Below, one piece after another: positions 17,460 to 25,366 of a stretch of 64,000 nt of DNA (positions are counted from its first letter, which is position 1; the number at the start of each line of letters is the position of its first letter). The DNA is from Paenibacillus vini (GTDB taxonomy: Bacteria > Bacillota > Bacilli > Paenibacillales > Paenibacillaceae). Location of the stretch: NCBI RefSeq assembly GCF_018403325.1, contig NZ_BOSL01000003.1:186001-250000 (forward strand), given 5' to 3'. Under the pieces are notes generated by a model. The model saw only the letters and a program-made list of their open reading frames with translations, did no database searches and was not told the DNA's origin. The position numbers and the translations under genes were made by a program.

Positions 17460-18455
17460 ATGGAGCAATTTCGGGCATTTCGCGTGCATAAGGATGAATC
17501 GGGATTCCGGTCGGGAACGGAGTCAATTACCTTGGAAGACCTGCCGGAAGGAGACGTTGTTGTTCGTGTCCATTATTCCAGTGTCAACTACAAGGATGGT
17601 TTGGCATCGATTCCTGACGGAAAAATAGTAAGGCAGTATCCGTTCATTCCCGGAATTGATCTGGCAGGCGTGGTGACGGACTCCCGGGACGAACGGTTCC
17701 GTATCGGCGACTTTGTGCTGTGTACGGGTTATGGGCTTGGCGTCAGCCACGAAGGCGGGTTCGCCGAGTTCGCCCGTGTTCCGGCGGATTGGCTTGTTCC
17801 GCTGCCGAAGGGCTTGTCGCCGCTGGAGGCGATGGGCATCGGTACAGCCGGCTTTACGGCAGCCTTGTCGGTGGAGCGCCTGTTGGCGAATGGACTGGCA
17901 CCGGATAGCGGTCCGGTGCTAGTCGCAGGGGCGACCGGCGGCGTCGGCAGCATGGCGGTTTCGATCCTGAGCAAGCTCGGCTTTGAAACGGTCGCCGTGA
18001 CCGGCAAGTCCGGACTGACGGACAAGCTGCTGGCGCTCGGCGCAAGCCGGGTGCTTAACCGGACGGAAGCGGAGTCCGGTGCGAAAGGAGCGCTCGGCAA
18101 AGAGCAGTGGGCCGCCGTTGTCGATCCCGTTGGCGGGGCCGTTACCGGCGATTTGCTGAAGAGCGTACGTTATGGCGGTTCGGTCGCTCTGTCCGGCATG
18201 GCTGCCGGAGGAAACTTCGATGCCACGGTTTATCCGTTCATTTTGCGGGGCGTCAACCTGCTTGGCATCGATTCCGTGCTCTGCCCGATGAAGCTGCGAC
18301 TGAAGCTGTGGGAGCAGTTGGCCGGAGTGTGGAAACCGGAAACGGCACTTGCAGATTGGATTACGGTATATGAGCTTGACCGGCTACCGGAGGCATTAGC
18401 TACCGTATTGGGCGGTAAAGCGGAAGGCCGCCAAGTGATCTCACTGTTGCCATAG
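17460..18455 (+). CDS. YhdH/AcuI-family NADPH-dependent reductase
   Basis: A 331-residue medium-chain reductase of the YhdH/YhfP family, which includes acryloyl-CoA reductase AcuI. Typical segments are HYSSVNYKDGLA, PFIPGIDLAGVV, the nucleotide-binding AGATGGVGSMAVSIL and LGIDSVLCP near the end. It lacks the structural zinc cysteines of alcohol dehydrogenases. The ATG at 17460 follows GAGGAGGAAG. It is a single gene; acrylyl-CoA detoxification or another enoyl/quinone reduction is inferred from the family only. Confidence 0.9.
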   Translation: MEQFRAFRVHKDESGFRSGTESITLEDLPEGDVVVRVHYSSVNYKDGLASIPDGKIVRQYPFIPGIDLAGVVTDSRDERFRIGDFVLCTGYGLGVSHEGGFAEFARVPADWLVPLPKGLSPLEAMGIGTAGFTAALSVERLLANGLAPDSGPVLVAGATGGVGSMAVSILSKLGFETVAVTGKSGLTDKLLALGASRVLNRTEAESGAKGALGKEQWAAVVDPVGGAVTGDLLKSVRYGGSVALSGMAAGGNFDATVYPFILRGVNLLGIDSVLCPMKLRLKLWEQLAGVWKPETALADWITVYELDRLPEALATVLGGKAEGRQVISLLP

Positions 18456-18558
18456 CGGTTCGCGGTTATTTGCTGGCCTTGGTATAAAATGGTCGCCGAA
18501 GAGGTATTCTAACACCATCGAAGGATGCGAAGCCAACCTTGAAAAGGAAGGGATAGCT

Positions 18559-19095
18559 ATGAGATGGTGGGCGATAGGCCTGGGATCATTGCTGGCGCTG
18601 ACTCTCACTGCAGGCTGCAGTGAGGGCGGAAAGCGGATGGCCAAGGATGAATTGGATATGTATAATATGAAAAGTTATGCGGAAGGTAACCAACGCCAAT
18701 TGAACAGCGGCACTACGCTGAATACCGCGCTTCTCAAAGCATTAAAAGCGGAAAGCTCCAAACGAAGCATCCGGCTTACGCATGAAACGTATGCGGAAGG
18801 CCTTGACGGCAATATCAGCTACAGTTATTTCATTAACGGCGATGCTCGTCATTTTGTGATCGTACATGTTTATCCGAGCGAAAGCGACCGGGTCCGGGAA
18901 ATCGGTGAAATGTATGGAGCCATTAATGGATCGACTAAAGCCGCTGCGGCTTCCGAGACATCCGTAATTTCCGAGAAGGGCAACGCCGCGCTTGTTTATG
19001 CTTCAAGCGGTATTCAAAAAAGCAAATACAGCGAGGACATTAAAGCTGTGTTTAAATCAGTGCTGGACGGAATGAACTTGCAGCCCAATCGCTAA
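18559..19095 (+). CDS. Unknown lipoprotein
   Basis: A 178-residue exported protein. A hydrophobic signal segment (WAIGLGSLLALTLTAGC) ends in a good lipobox, so it is predicted to be anchored to the outer face of the membrane through the cysteine at residue 20. The mature part is hydrophilic with no motif I recognise. The ATG follows AAAGGAAGGG. A TG-G-TATAAA extended -10 lies about 75 bases upstream. It is monocistronic, ending at a strong terminator. Confidence 0.85.
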   Translation: MRWWAIGLGSLLALTLTAGCSEGGKRMAKDELDMYNMKSYAEGNQRQLNSGTTLNTALLKALKAESSKRSIRLTHETYAEGLDGNISYSYFINGDARHFVIVHVYPSESDRVREIGEMYGAINGSTKAAAASETSVISEKGNAALVYASSGIQKSKYSEDIKAVFKSVLDGMNLQPNR

Positions 19096-19100
19096 TAAAT

Positions 19101-19151
19101 AAAATCCCTCTTCCAAGGAATGAATGTTACCCATGGAAGAGGGATTTTTTT
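19101..19151. terminator. Terminator between lipoprotein gene and moaB
   Basis: A 13-bp stem AATCCCTCTTCCA/TGGAAGAGGGATT, followed by seven T and preceded by A residues, so it can work both ways. Confidence 0.88.
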
Positions 19152-19183
19152 AGTTGCTGAAGTTATTTGACCTGGCATTACCT

Positions 19184-19705
19184 TTATTTTTTATAAATTT
19201 CCCGCATGACATGCCGCAGCTCGGGCAAGATGATTTTTTCCATGGCCAGCTTTACGGCCCCTTGCGAACCCGGCATTGAGAATACGGCCATATTTCCGAT
19301 CGTTCCGGCGATGGCTCTGCTTAAAATGGCGGCAGGACCGATATCCTCGGTGTAGCTTAAATAACGGAATATTTCTCCGAACCCAGGAAGCTCTTTATTC
19401 AGCAGGCTTCGAACAGCTTCGTAAGTTGTATCGCGCGGGGCAATCCCCGTACCACCGGTAAGCAGCACGGCTTCGATTTCCCGGCTGGATACCGCTTCGC
19501 GCAACAATTGACGGATGCCGTCATATTCGTCCTTCACGATCGTGTATCTGACAACTTTATAACCATGCGCATTAAGGAGTTCCTGCATCAACTGGCCGCT
19601 CGTATCATTCTCTACAATCCGCGTATCGGATACAGTCACTACCATGCAGGCCACTTCCTGAGGCGCTTCGCTGCGATGCTCATCAACGGATTTCATTTCG
19701 CTCAT
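19184..19705 (-). CDS. moaB: Molybdenum cofactor biosynthesis protein B
   Basis: A 173-residue MoaB/MogA-family protein. It has the molybdopterin-binding signature LLTGGTGIAPRDTTYEA and the SMPGSQGAVKLA segment. MogA/MoaB proteins adenylylate molybdopterin before molybdate insertion. The start ATG at 19705 follows GAAAGGAT. No other molybdenum-cofactor gene is nearby. It converges on the lipoprotein gene across a shared terminator. Confidence 0.94.
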   Translation of the reverse strand: MSEMKSVDEHRSEAPQEVACMVVTVSDTRIVENDTSGQLMQELLNAHGYKVVRYTIVKDEYDGIRQLLREAVSSREIEAVLLTGGTGIAPRDTTYEAVRSLLNKELPGFGEIFRYLSYTEDIGPAAILSRAIAGTIGNMAVFSMPGSQGAVKLAMEKIILPELRHVMREIYKK

Positions 19706-19883
19706 ATCCTTTCTGGATGTAGGATCGGTATATATACTTTACCACAAACCGCTAAAAACGTTCACTTCGGTCTGGTGCAGGGACATCTATTTCTGCCCAG
19801 GCCGTCATGAAAGTTGCATGAACCGGCGGCTTGGTGTAAACTCGCTTTCATGGAAAGAGGATGGATTGACGGAGGAATGCAAA

Positions 19884-20918
19884 ATGGAAAGAGACATTGA
19901 CAAAGAAAAAAGTGAAATGACACCGGTATATATTTTGTCCGGTTTTCTAGGAAGCGGTAAAACGACTTTGCTTCAGCGGCTGATTGCATACTGGAAGGAT
20001 CTCGGATTGAAGCCGGCGGTCATTATGAATGAGATCGGAGAGGTCAATCTGGACGGCCAGCTCGTCGATGAGGAGGTGCCTATGGCCGAAATGCTTGGCG
20101 GATGCATCTGTTGTACGATCCGGGGAGATTTGAGTATGCAGTTATACGAACTGATCAAGGGGGATCAGCCGGATCTGGTCGTAATTGAGGCGACGGGAGC
20201 AGCCAACCCGATGGAGATTTTTGATGCGGTCACGGAATCTTCCCTTTACTTGAAGCTGGACATCCGTCCCATGATTACAGTCGTTGACGCAGCCCATCTG
20301 GCAGAGCTCTATTCGTCGCAGCAGGGAAAGACGTACCGTCTGATGCTGGATCAAATCCGCTGCGGTTCGGACTTGATTCTGAACAAAATCGACCGGATCG
20401 AGCCCGGGCAGCAGCAGGAAATGAAGGATCTGCTTACCCGGTTGAATCCTTTTGCCCGCATCATTCCGGCCGTTAAATGCGAAGTTGACTTGCCATCTTT
20501 GCTGGAGAACGGTACGCGGATTGAGCATGTTCATGATCATGTATCCGGAAAAGAGGAGGATCATGATCTTCCTAAAAAACATGACCACCACCATGACCAT
20601 GACGTACACTCGCATGCATCTCATGAACATGTGACCGTCTATACCCATTATTTTTCCGGTCCGGTAGACAGTGTGGAGTTTGAACAATTTATTAAGGACC
20701 TGCCCCGGGAAATTTACAGAGGCAAGGGAATATTACAATTTTCCGATACGTCGAGCCGGTTTTTGTTTCAATATGCGTACCGGGAAGCCGATTACCTCAA
20801 AATTACCCCGCAGGGCGACGTTCCGAATGTGGCGGTGTTCATCGGCGAACACTTTGACAAGGTGGCGCTGGCCAAACAATTGAAAGCAATGGAGAAAGAA
20901 GCCGGGCAATCGGACTAA
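19884..20918 (+). CDS. CobW/COG0523 GTP-dependent metallochaperone
   Basis: A 344-residue G3E GTPase. Walker A is SGFLGSGKTTLL (about 19-30), the metal-binding CxCC is in GGCICCTIRGDL (about 74), and the guanine motif is LNKID. A His/Asp-rich loop (about 215-255, HDHHHDHDVHSH) precedes the CobW C-terminal domain. COG0523 proteins deliver zinc or other metals to target enzymes; B. subtilis ZagA is the nearest well-known example. The ATG at 19884 follows GGAGGA at 7 bases. I saw no clear Zur box. The next gene encodes a Cys-rich copper protein, hinting at a small metal-handling neighbourhood. Confidence 0.92.
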   Translation: MERDIDKEKSEMTPVYILSGFLGSGKTTLLQRLIAYWKDLGLKPAVIMNEIGEVNLDGQLVDEEVPMAEMLGGCICCTIRGDLSMQLYELIKGDQPDLVVIEATGAANPMEIFDAVTESSLYLKLDIRPMITVVDAAHLAELYSSQQGKTYRLMLDQIRCGSDLILNKIDRIEPGQQQEMKDLLTRLNPFARIIPAVKCEVDLPSLLENGTRIEHVHDHVSGKEEDHDLPKKHDHHHDHDVHSHASHEHVTVYTHYFSGPVDSVEFEQFIKDLPREIYRGKGILQFSDTSSRFLFQYAYREADYLKITPQGDVPNVAVFIGEHFDKVALAKQLKAMEKEAGQSD

Positions 20919-21030
20919 CCAACAACAGACAGGGTATTATTTCCTATCCGTTTCAGGATCTCGCGATAAAGGTAATACATAAATGAGCGTGTTTACACTT
21001 GCAACTCATCATCGGGAGGTTATTTGAACT

Positions 21031-21366
21031 ATGATCCAAGAAAAATACCGTGAATGCATCGATGCTTGTCTCCAATGTATGAATGCATGTAATTACTGCT
21101 ATGTATCCAGTCTTAAAGAATATGAACTGGCAATGTTGAGAGATTGCATCCGTTTGGACCGGGAGTGCGCCGACATTTGCGCTTTCGCTGCCGAGGCTTT
21201 GTCCCGGAATACGCCGTTTGCGATGGAAATTTGCGAACTGTGCGCGAAAGCGTGCGATGCTTGTGCAGAGGAATGTGAAAAGCATGAGCATGAGCATTGC
21301 AAAGCATGTGCGGAGGCTTGCCGGCGTTGCGCCGAGATTTGCCGTAAAATGAATACTGCCGCTTAA
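21031..21366 (+). CDS. Csp3/YhjQ-type copper-storage four-helix protein
   Basis: A 111-residue protein with 18 cysteines, mostly as CxxC/CxxxC pairs pointing into a helical bundle (ECIDACLQCMNACNYC, CELCAKACDACAEEC, CKACAEACRRCAEIC). This is the pattern of the cytosolic copper-storage protein Csp3 (B. subtilis YhjQ), which binds many Cu(I) ions per monomer. There is no signal peptide, so it is cytosolic. The ATG at 21031 follows CGGGAGG. A strong terminator follows. Copper storage is inferred from the family. Confidence 0.92.
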   Translation: MIQEKYRECIDACLQCMNACNYCYVSSLKEYELAMLRDCIRLDRECADICAFAAEALSRNTPFAMEICELCAKACDACAEECEKHEHEHCKACAEACRRCAEICRKMNTAA

Positions 21367-21387
21367 AAGGCTGGATCATGACAGCTG

Positions 21388-21440
21388 GAAAGCCCGGATT
21401 TTCCTATCCTTTCAGGGAGGCGAATCCGGGCTTTTCGTTT
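21388..21440 (+). terminator. Terminator after copper-storage gene
   Basis: A 12-bp stem AAAGCCCGGATT/AATCCGGGCTTT followed by T-rich sequence. It lies upstream of the true OPT start. Confidence 0.82.
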
Positions 21441-21500
21441 ATAAAAGATGGGGATCGGGTATTATATTACTGCTTTTTCACAGTGAAGGGAGATTTCGCC

Positions 21501-23405
21501 ATGGAGAAAAAACCAACCGATTCCTCAGCAGCATTCGTACCTTACATCTCCGCATCCCGAACCCTGCCCGAATTAACTGCAGTGGCGATCAGTTTGGGGA
21601 TTGTGCTAGCGGTCGTGTTTGCGGCGGCTAACGCTTATTTGGGACTGAAAATCGGTTTGACGGTCAGCGCCTCGATTCCGGCAGCCGTAATTTCTCTGGC
21701 GGTGCTCCGCGGTTTGTTCCGTAGAAAGTCGATACTGGAGAACAATATCGTCCAAACGATGACTACAGCCGGAGAGGCCGTAGCTGCAGGCGCAATTTTT
21801 ACGATTCCGGCGTTGTATATGTGGGACTTGAATCCGGGTCAGCAAATGATCAGCTTCATCGTGCTGGTCGGCGGGTTTCTCGGGGTGGCCATGATGGTGC
21901 CGCTGCGCCGTCTGCTGATCGTTAAGGAACATGAGACCCTGCCTTATCCGGAAGGAACCGCCTGCGCCGAGGTGCTGGTTTCCGGTGAGACGGGGGGACG
22001 TAGCGCCCGCATGGTGATGCTCGGGTTTGGCGTCGGAGGACTGGTGAAAGCGCTAGGAGACGGATTGAAGTTGTTTCGAACCGAGATCGAGACAGCGGTA
22101 TTCAAATTTAAAAATGCAGTAATCGGCATGGATACTTATCCCGCCTTACTGGGTGTCGGGTATATTATCGGCCCGCGCATTGCCGGACAAATGCTGGCAG
22201 GAGGGATTTTGGCCTGGCTGGTGCTTATTCCAATGATCGGTTTCTTCGGGGCTGGAGCCACGGGATCGATCGCTCCCTCACAAACCCCGATCAGCCAACT
22301 TGACGCTTGGGGAATTTGGGGCGATTACATTCGATATATCGGAGCCGGTGCGGTAGCCGCAGGAGGGTTAATCACGCTGGTGAAGACCCTGCCGATGCTA
22401 TTCAGCTCGTTGGCAGCCACCTTGCGGGGCTTAGCAACACGCGGTGACGAGAAGGTAACCCTGGACCGGACTAACCGGGATATTCCGGCCAAATGGGTAT
22501 TTGCGCTCATTCTTGTACTCATCATTTTGCTGGCGTTTGACCCGATTACGAAAGTCGGGATATTAGGCGCCGTAGCCATCGCCTTGTTCGGATTTCTATT
22601 CGTTACGGTCGCTTCACGGATTGTCGGACTAGTCGGCAGTTCGTCTTCTCCCGTCTCCGGGATGACCATCGCCACCTTGCTAATCGTGACCGTCCTGTAT
22701 AAGCTCACAGGCGTATCGGGAACCGCCGGTATGGTGACGGCTCTTACCGTAGGCGCGATCGTTTGCGTGGCTCTAGCGGTAGCTGGAGACATCTCGCAGG
22801 ATCTCAAAACCGGTTATCTGGTCGGTGGCACACCATGGAAGCAGCAGGTTGCCATGATGATCGGCGTGCTTGTATCCGGTCTGGTCATCGGGTTTATTTT
22901 GAATGTGCTAAATGCATCTTATGGCTTAGGTTCGGAGCAGCTGCCCGCCCCAAAAGCCGTGTTGATGCGGCTGATTGTAGAAGGAATCATGTCCGAGAAT
23001 CTGCCTTGGGATCTGATTTTTATCGGGGTTGCCGCAGCGATTGTATTTGAATTTCTTGGGTTGAATTCGTTGACTGTGGCTGTGGGCATTTATTTGCCGG
23101 TTCATGTCAGCACTCCGATTATGGTCGGCGGTTTAGTACGGTGGTTCGTAGAATTCGTATCCCGTCGTAACGAAGGCTTGCTGAAGAGCCGGATCGAGAC
23201 AGGAACGCTGCTGGCTTCCGGCTTAATTGCTGGAGAATCTCTGGTCGGTGTCATTATTGCGATTCTGATTTGGGCGGGTGTTCAGGTTCCCGGTACATTG
23301 GCCGTACAGAATCACCTGCTTCCATTTATCGTGTTCCTGGCTGTAACGATCCTGCTAACGGTGATTTCGCTTCGCAGCAAAGACGGGATTACTCAAAAAA
23401 GTTAG
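21501..23405 (+). CDS. OPT-family oligopeptide transporter
   Basis: A 634-residue integral membrane protein with about 15 hydrophobic segments, of the OPT family (bacterial type, like YlaG/HI0561-related transporters). N-terminal ELTAVAISLGIVLAVVFAAA and AYLGLKIGLTVSASIPAAV are typical, as is NIVQTMTTAGEAVAAGAIFT. These transport oligopeptides or metal chelates with protons. The ATG at 21501 follows GAAGGGAGA; the frame is open upstream but that part contains the previous gene's terminator. It is followed after 12 bases by a PqqD-like gene, with SD overlap, so the two are one operon. Confidence 0.93.
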   Translation: MEKKPTDSSAAFVPYISASRTLPELTAVAISLGIVLAVVFAAANAYLGLKIGLTVSASIPAAVISLAVLRGLFRRKSILENNIVQTMTTAGEAVAAGAIFTIPALYMWDLNPGQQMISFIVLVGGFLGVAMMVPLRRLLIVKEHETLPYPEGTACAEVLVSGETGGRSARMVMLGFGVGGLVKALGDGLKLFRTEIETAVFKFKNAVIGMDTYPALLGVGYIIGPRIAGQMLAGGILAWLVLIPMIGFFGAGATGSIAPSQTPISQLDAWGIWGDYIRYIGAGAVAAGGLITLVKTLPMLFSSLAATLRGLATRGDEKVTLDRTNRDIPAKWVFALILVLIILLAFDPITKVGILGAVAIALFGFLFVTVASRIVGLVGSSSSPVSGMTIATLLIVTVLYKLTGVSGTAGMVTALTVGAIVCVALAVAGDISQDLKTGYLVGGTPWKQQVAMMIGVLVSGLVIGFILNVLNASYGLGSEQLPAPKAVLMRLIVEGIMSENLPWDLIFIGVAAAIVFEFLGLNSLTVAVGIYLPVHVSTPIMVGGLVRWFVEFVSRRNEGLLKSRIETGTLLASGLIAGESLVGVIIAILIWAGVQVPGTLAVQNHLLPFIVFLAVTILLTVISLRSKDGITQKS

Positions 23406-23417
23406 GAGGATGATGTA

Positions 23418-23807
23418 ATGGGTCGAAGAACTAAACGTCCGGTCAGTAATTTACTTGAAATGATTCCATTGCTCCGTCCTCATCTCGATACAGTAGAAGA
23501 CGATGAGGGAAAAGTAACACTGTTGTTGCCGAGAACCAGCTGGCTGGAGCGGCAATCCATCCGTTATTTGAAACAGCCAGCCTGGATAAAGGTTCATTTG
23601 GATGAGCTCGGAAGCAGCGTGGTATCTCATTGCAATGGACAGTATACCGTTGCCGAAATCGCATCGAACATCAAACGAAAATTTGGTGCCGAAGCGGAGC
23701 CGCTGCATCCCCGTTTGAGCAAATATTTGGAGGTCCTGGAGGCCAACGGCTGGCTAACCTGGCTTCAATCTGAAGCTGATGACGGCGAAGCGTCCGCCGG
23801 AGGGTGA
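23418..23807 (+). CDS. PqqD-like peptide chaperone protein
   Basis: A 129-residue protein containing a PqqD-type fold in its centre (about residues 45-118: LDELGSSVVSHCNGQYTVAEI ... SKYLEVLEANGWL). PqqD domains bind precursor peptides of ribosomally made natural products and hand them to radical-SAM enzymes. No precursor, radical-SAM or protease gene is nearby; instead it is coupled to an OPT transporter (12-base gap, AGGAGGATG site). Its function is unknown. Peptide recognition linked to transport is only an inference. Confidence 0.82.
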   Translation: MGRRTKRPVSNLLEMIPLLRPHLDTVEDDEGKVTLLLPRTSWLERQSIRYLKQPAWIKVHLDELGSSVVSHCNGQYTVAEIASNIKRKFGAEAEPLHPRLSKYLEVLEANGWLTWLQSEADDGEASAGG

Positions 23808-23899
23808 GGATATTATCCAGCCTGTATATTTAATTTATAAGGAAAAAATATGCAACCTTTCTTATAATTCCTGCGTCTAGGGGGCAGAGGTGATTCCAC

Positions 23900-24787
23900 A
23901 TGAAAAAGAATAAGCTGAACGCAGTGGCCGCTTTGGTCTTGTCCGGCTCTTTGCTGCTTGCTTCATCGGCATCGGCTTTTAACGATGTCCACGGACAGGA
24001 TGCAAAAATTACTGAGTCGCTGCAACAAAAAGGTGTAATCCAAGGTATTTCCAAAGACAAGTTCGTTCCCAAAGGCAAGCTGACCGGAGCTCAAGGCGTT
24101 TATATGATCGTCCAGGCACTCGGGTTGGAAGGGAAAGAAGGTAAGAAGAATTCAAATAAGCACCACGGTAAAAATTCATGGTATTACTCAGCTCAAAAAG
24201 CATTAGAAGACCGCGGAATCAAGCTGCCTGACAAATTCAAATGGAACGGCGAAATTTCGAAGGAACAGTTCGCTTATATTCTGGATCAGGCGATATCTTC
24301 AACCGGGAACTATCCGATGATCAAAATGTATATCGACGTAAAGGATGCGGATCAGGGAAATGTTCTCTACTCGGGCAGTATTCAAAGATTGCTTCTGATG
24401 AAAATTACCGAGCTGGATGATAAAGGAAAGTTCTATCCGACTTCCCCGCTGACTCGCATCGAGGCGGCCAGAATGGTCTACAATGCGGCCGAGTATGTGA
24501 AGGAATTTAAAGAAAACGAAGAAAAAAACCGCCAAAACGTGTCAGTTAGCGTGGAGCGGATCAACGATCAGGTCAACAAGGTGACTTTGACCCGGTATCA
24601 GCAGCCTCATCCCGGATATGGGATTCGGGTGGCCAAGGTAGAATTCACGAAGCAGAACAAAGCGATCGTATATTATGAATTGCTGTCTCCGGACCCGGAT
24701 ATGATGTATCCTCAGGTCATTACGGATTCCAAGACTGAAACCTATGTATCAAATCAGTATACCGTTGAGATTGAGCAGTTGAAATAA
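23900..24787 (+). CDS. Secreted SLH-domain protein
   Basis: A 295-residue protein with a signal peptide (KKNKLNAVAALVLSGSLLLA, cleavage near ASA-F). It contains S-layer-homology-type repeats: FNDVHGQDAKITESLQQKGV with DKFVPKGKLTGAQGVYMIV, and a later copy around YIDVKDADQGN ... FYPTSPLTRIEAARMVYNA. The C-terminal 85 residues form a beta-rich domain resembling protease-complex-associated (PrcB-like) domains, a weak assignment. SLH repeats anchor proteins to pyruvylated wall polymers. Start ATG follows AGGGGGCAGAGGTG. Monocistronic. Confidence 0.88.
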   Translation: MKKNKLNAVAALVLSGSLLLASSASAFNDVHGQDAKITESLQQKGVIQGISKDKFVPKGKLTGAQGVYMIVQALGLEGKEGKKNSNKHHGKNSWYYSAQKALEDRGIKLPDKFKWNGEISKEQFAYILDQAISSTGNYPMIKMYIDVKDADQGNVLYSGSIQRLLLMKITELDDKGKFYPTSPLTRIEAARMVYNAAEYVKEFKENEEKNRQNVSVSVERINDQVNKVTLTRYQQPHPGYGIRVAKVEFTKQNKAIVYYELLSPDPDMMYPQVITDSKTETYVSNQYTVEIEQLK

Positions 24788-24802
24788 CAAGCAAAATAAA
24801 GG

Positions 24803-24851
24803 AAAGCCGCTCTGCGAGTTTAGTTGAAGACTCGCAGAGCGGCTTCTTTCT
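24803..24851. terminator. Bidirectional terminator between SLH and RidA genes
   Basis: A 14-bp stem GCCGCTCTGCGAGT/ACTCGCAGAGCGGC lies between convergent genes, with A-rich and T-rich flanks. Confidence 0.88.
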
Positions 24852-24856
24852 TGTAA

Positions 24857-25222
24857 TTATGTATGGCGCGACGTTGTCAAACCGGGATTGTAGGCAATCC
24901 CCTCGATCATTAGCAAGCAATCCTTATCAAAAAACTCCGTGGTGTCGGTCATTCTTGCGGGATATTGATCTTGTGCAAAATAATCGCAGAAAATTTGTTC
25001 CATTGCCGGCAAATTCTCAATATGCTTCAAATGGACTGAAACTTGGACGATCTGATCCAACGAAGTATCGCATTGCTCAAGAGTGTTCTTTAAATGAACA
25101 AATACATCCCGGATCTGTTCCTCGAACGTGTCGCCAAAACCGCGATGCAGTCCGATGAATACATAGTCTCCGGCAGCTACCGCCGAGGAATAACTGAACG
25201 GAGTAGATATTCTCTGGATCAT
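24857..25222 (-). CDS. RidA/YjgF-family protein
   Basis: A 121-residue protein with the RidA (YjgF/YER057c/UK114) fold pattern: FSYSSAVAAGDYVFIGLH, then QIRDVFVHLKNTLEQ, and QYPARMTDTTEF containing the arginine that corresponds to the catalytic Arg105 of RidA. Family members deaminate reactive enamines or imines, but several subfamilies do not. The usual C-terminal glutamate motif is present as MIEGIAY. Start at 25222 follows GGTGAGGAG. A LexA-like palindrome lies about 50 bases upstream. Confidence 0.85.
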   Translation of the reverse strand: MIQRISTPFSYSSAVAAGDYVFIGLHRGFGDTFEEQIRDVFVHLKNTLEQCDTSLDQIVQVSVHLKHIENLPAMEQIFCDYFAQDQYPARMTDTTEFFDKDCLLMIEGIAYNPGLTTSRHT

Positions 25223-25268
25223 ACTAACTCCTCACCTTCAATTAAAATGGAAATACAAGCGAATCATA

Positions 25269-25280
25269 GAACAAACGTTC
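25269..25280. promoter_or_regulatory. LexA/SOS-box-like palindrome
   Basis: GAACAAACGTTC fits the Gram-positive SOS core GAAC-RNRY-GTTY. The palindrome extends to AGAAC/GTTCT, with outer arms GCGAA/TTCGC. It sits upstream of the minus-strand RidA-like gene and downstream of bmrD. Confidence 0.42.
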
Positions 25281-25310
25281 TTGTTTCGCAGTGATATTAT
25301 TGATAGACAA

Positions 25311-25364
25311 ATAAAAACCCAGCTGAAGAGAGGCTTCTAGGCCTCATCTCCGACTGGGTTTGTA
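25311..25364 (-). terminator. Terminator after bmrCD
   Basis: AAACCCAG/CTGGGTTT stem with an inner AGGC/GCCT-type helix; on the minus strand it is followed by TTTTTATTT. Confidence 0.75.
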
Positions 25365-25366
25365 AA

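Noticed and set aside
20581-20620. Short CATGAC-type tandem repeat
   Set aside because: It is the coding sequence of the His/Asp-rich loop of the CobW-type protein, not a DNA repeat.
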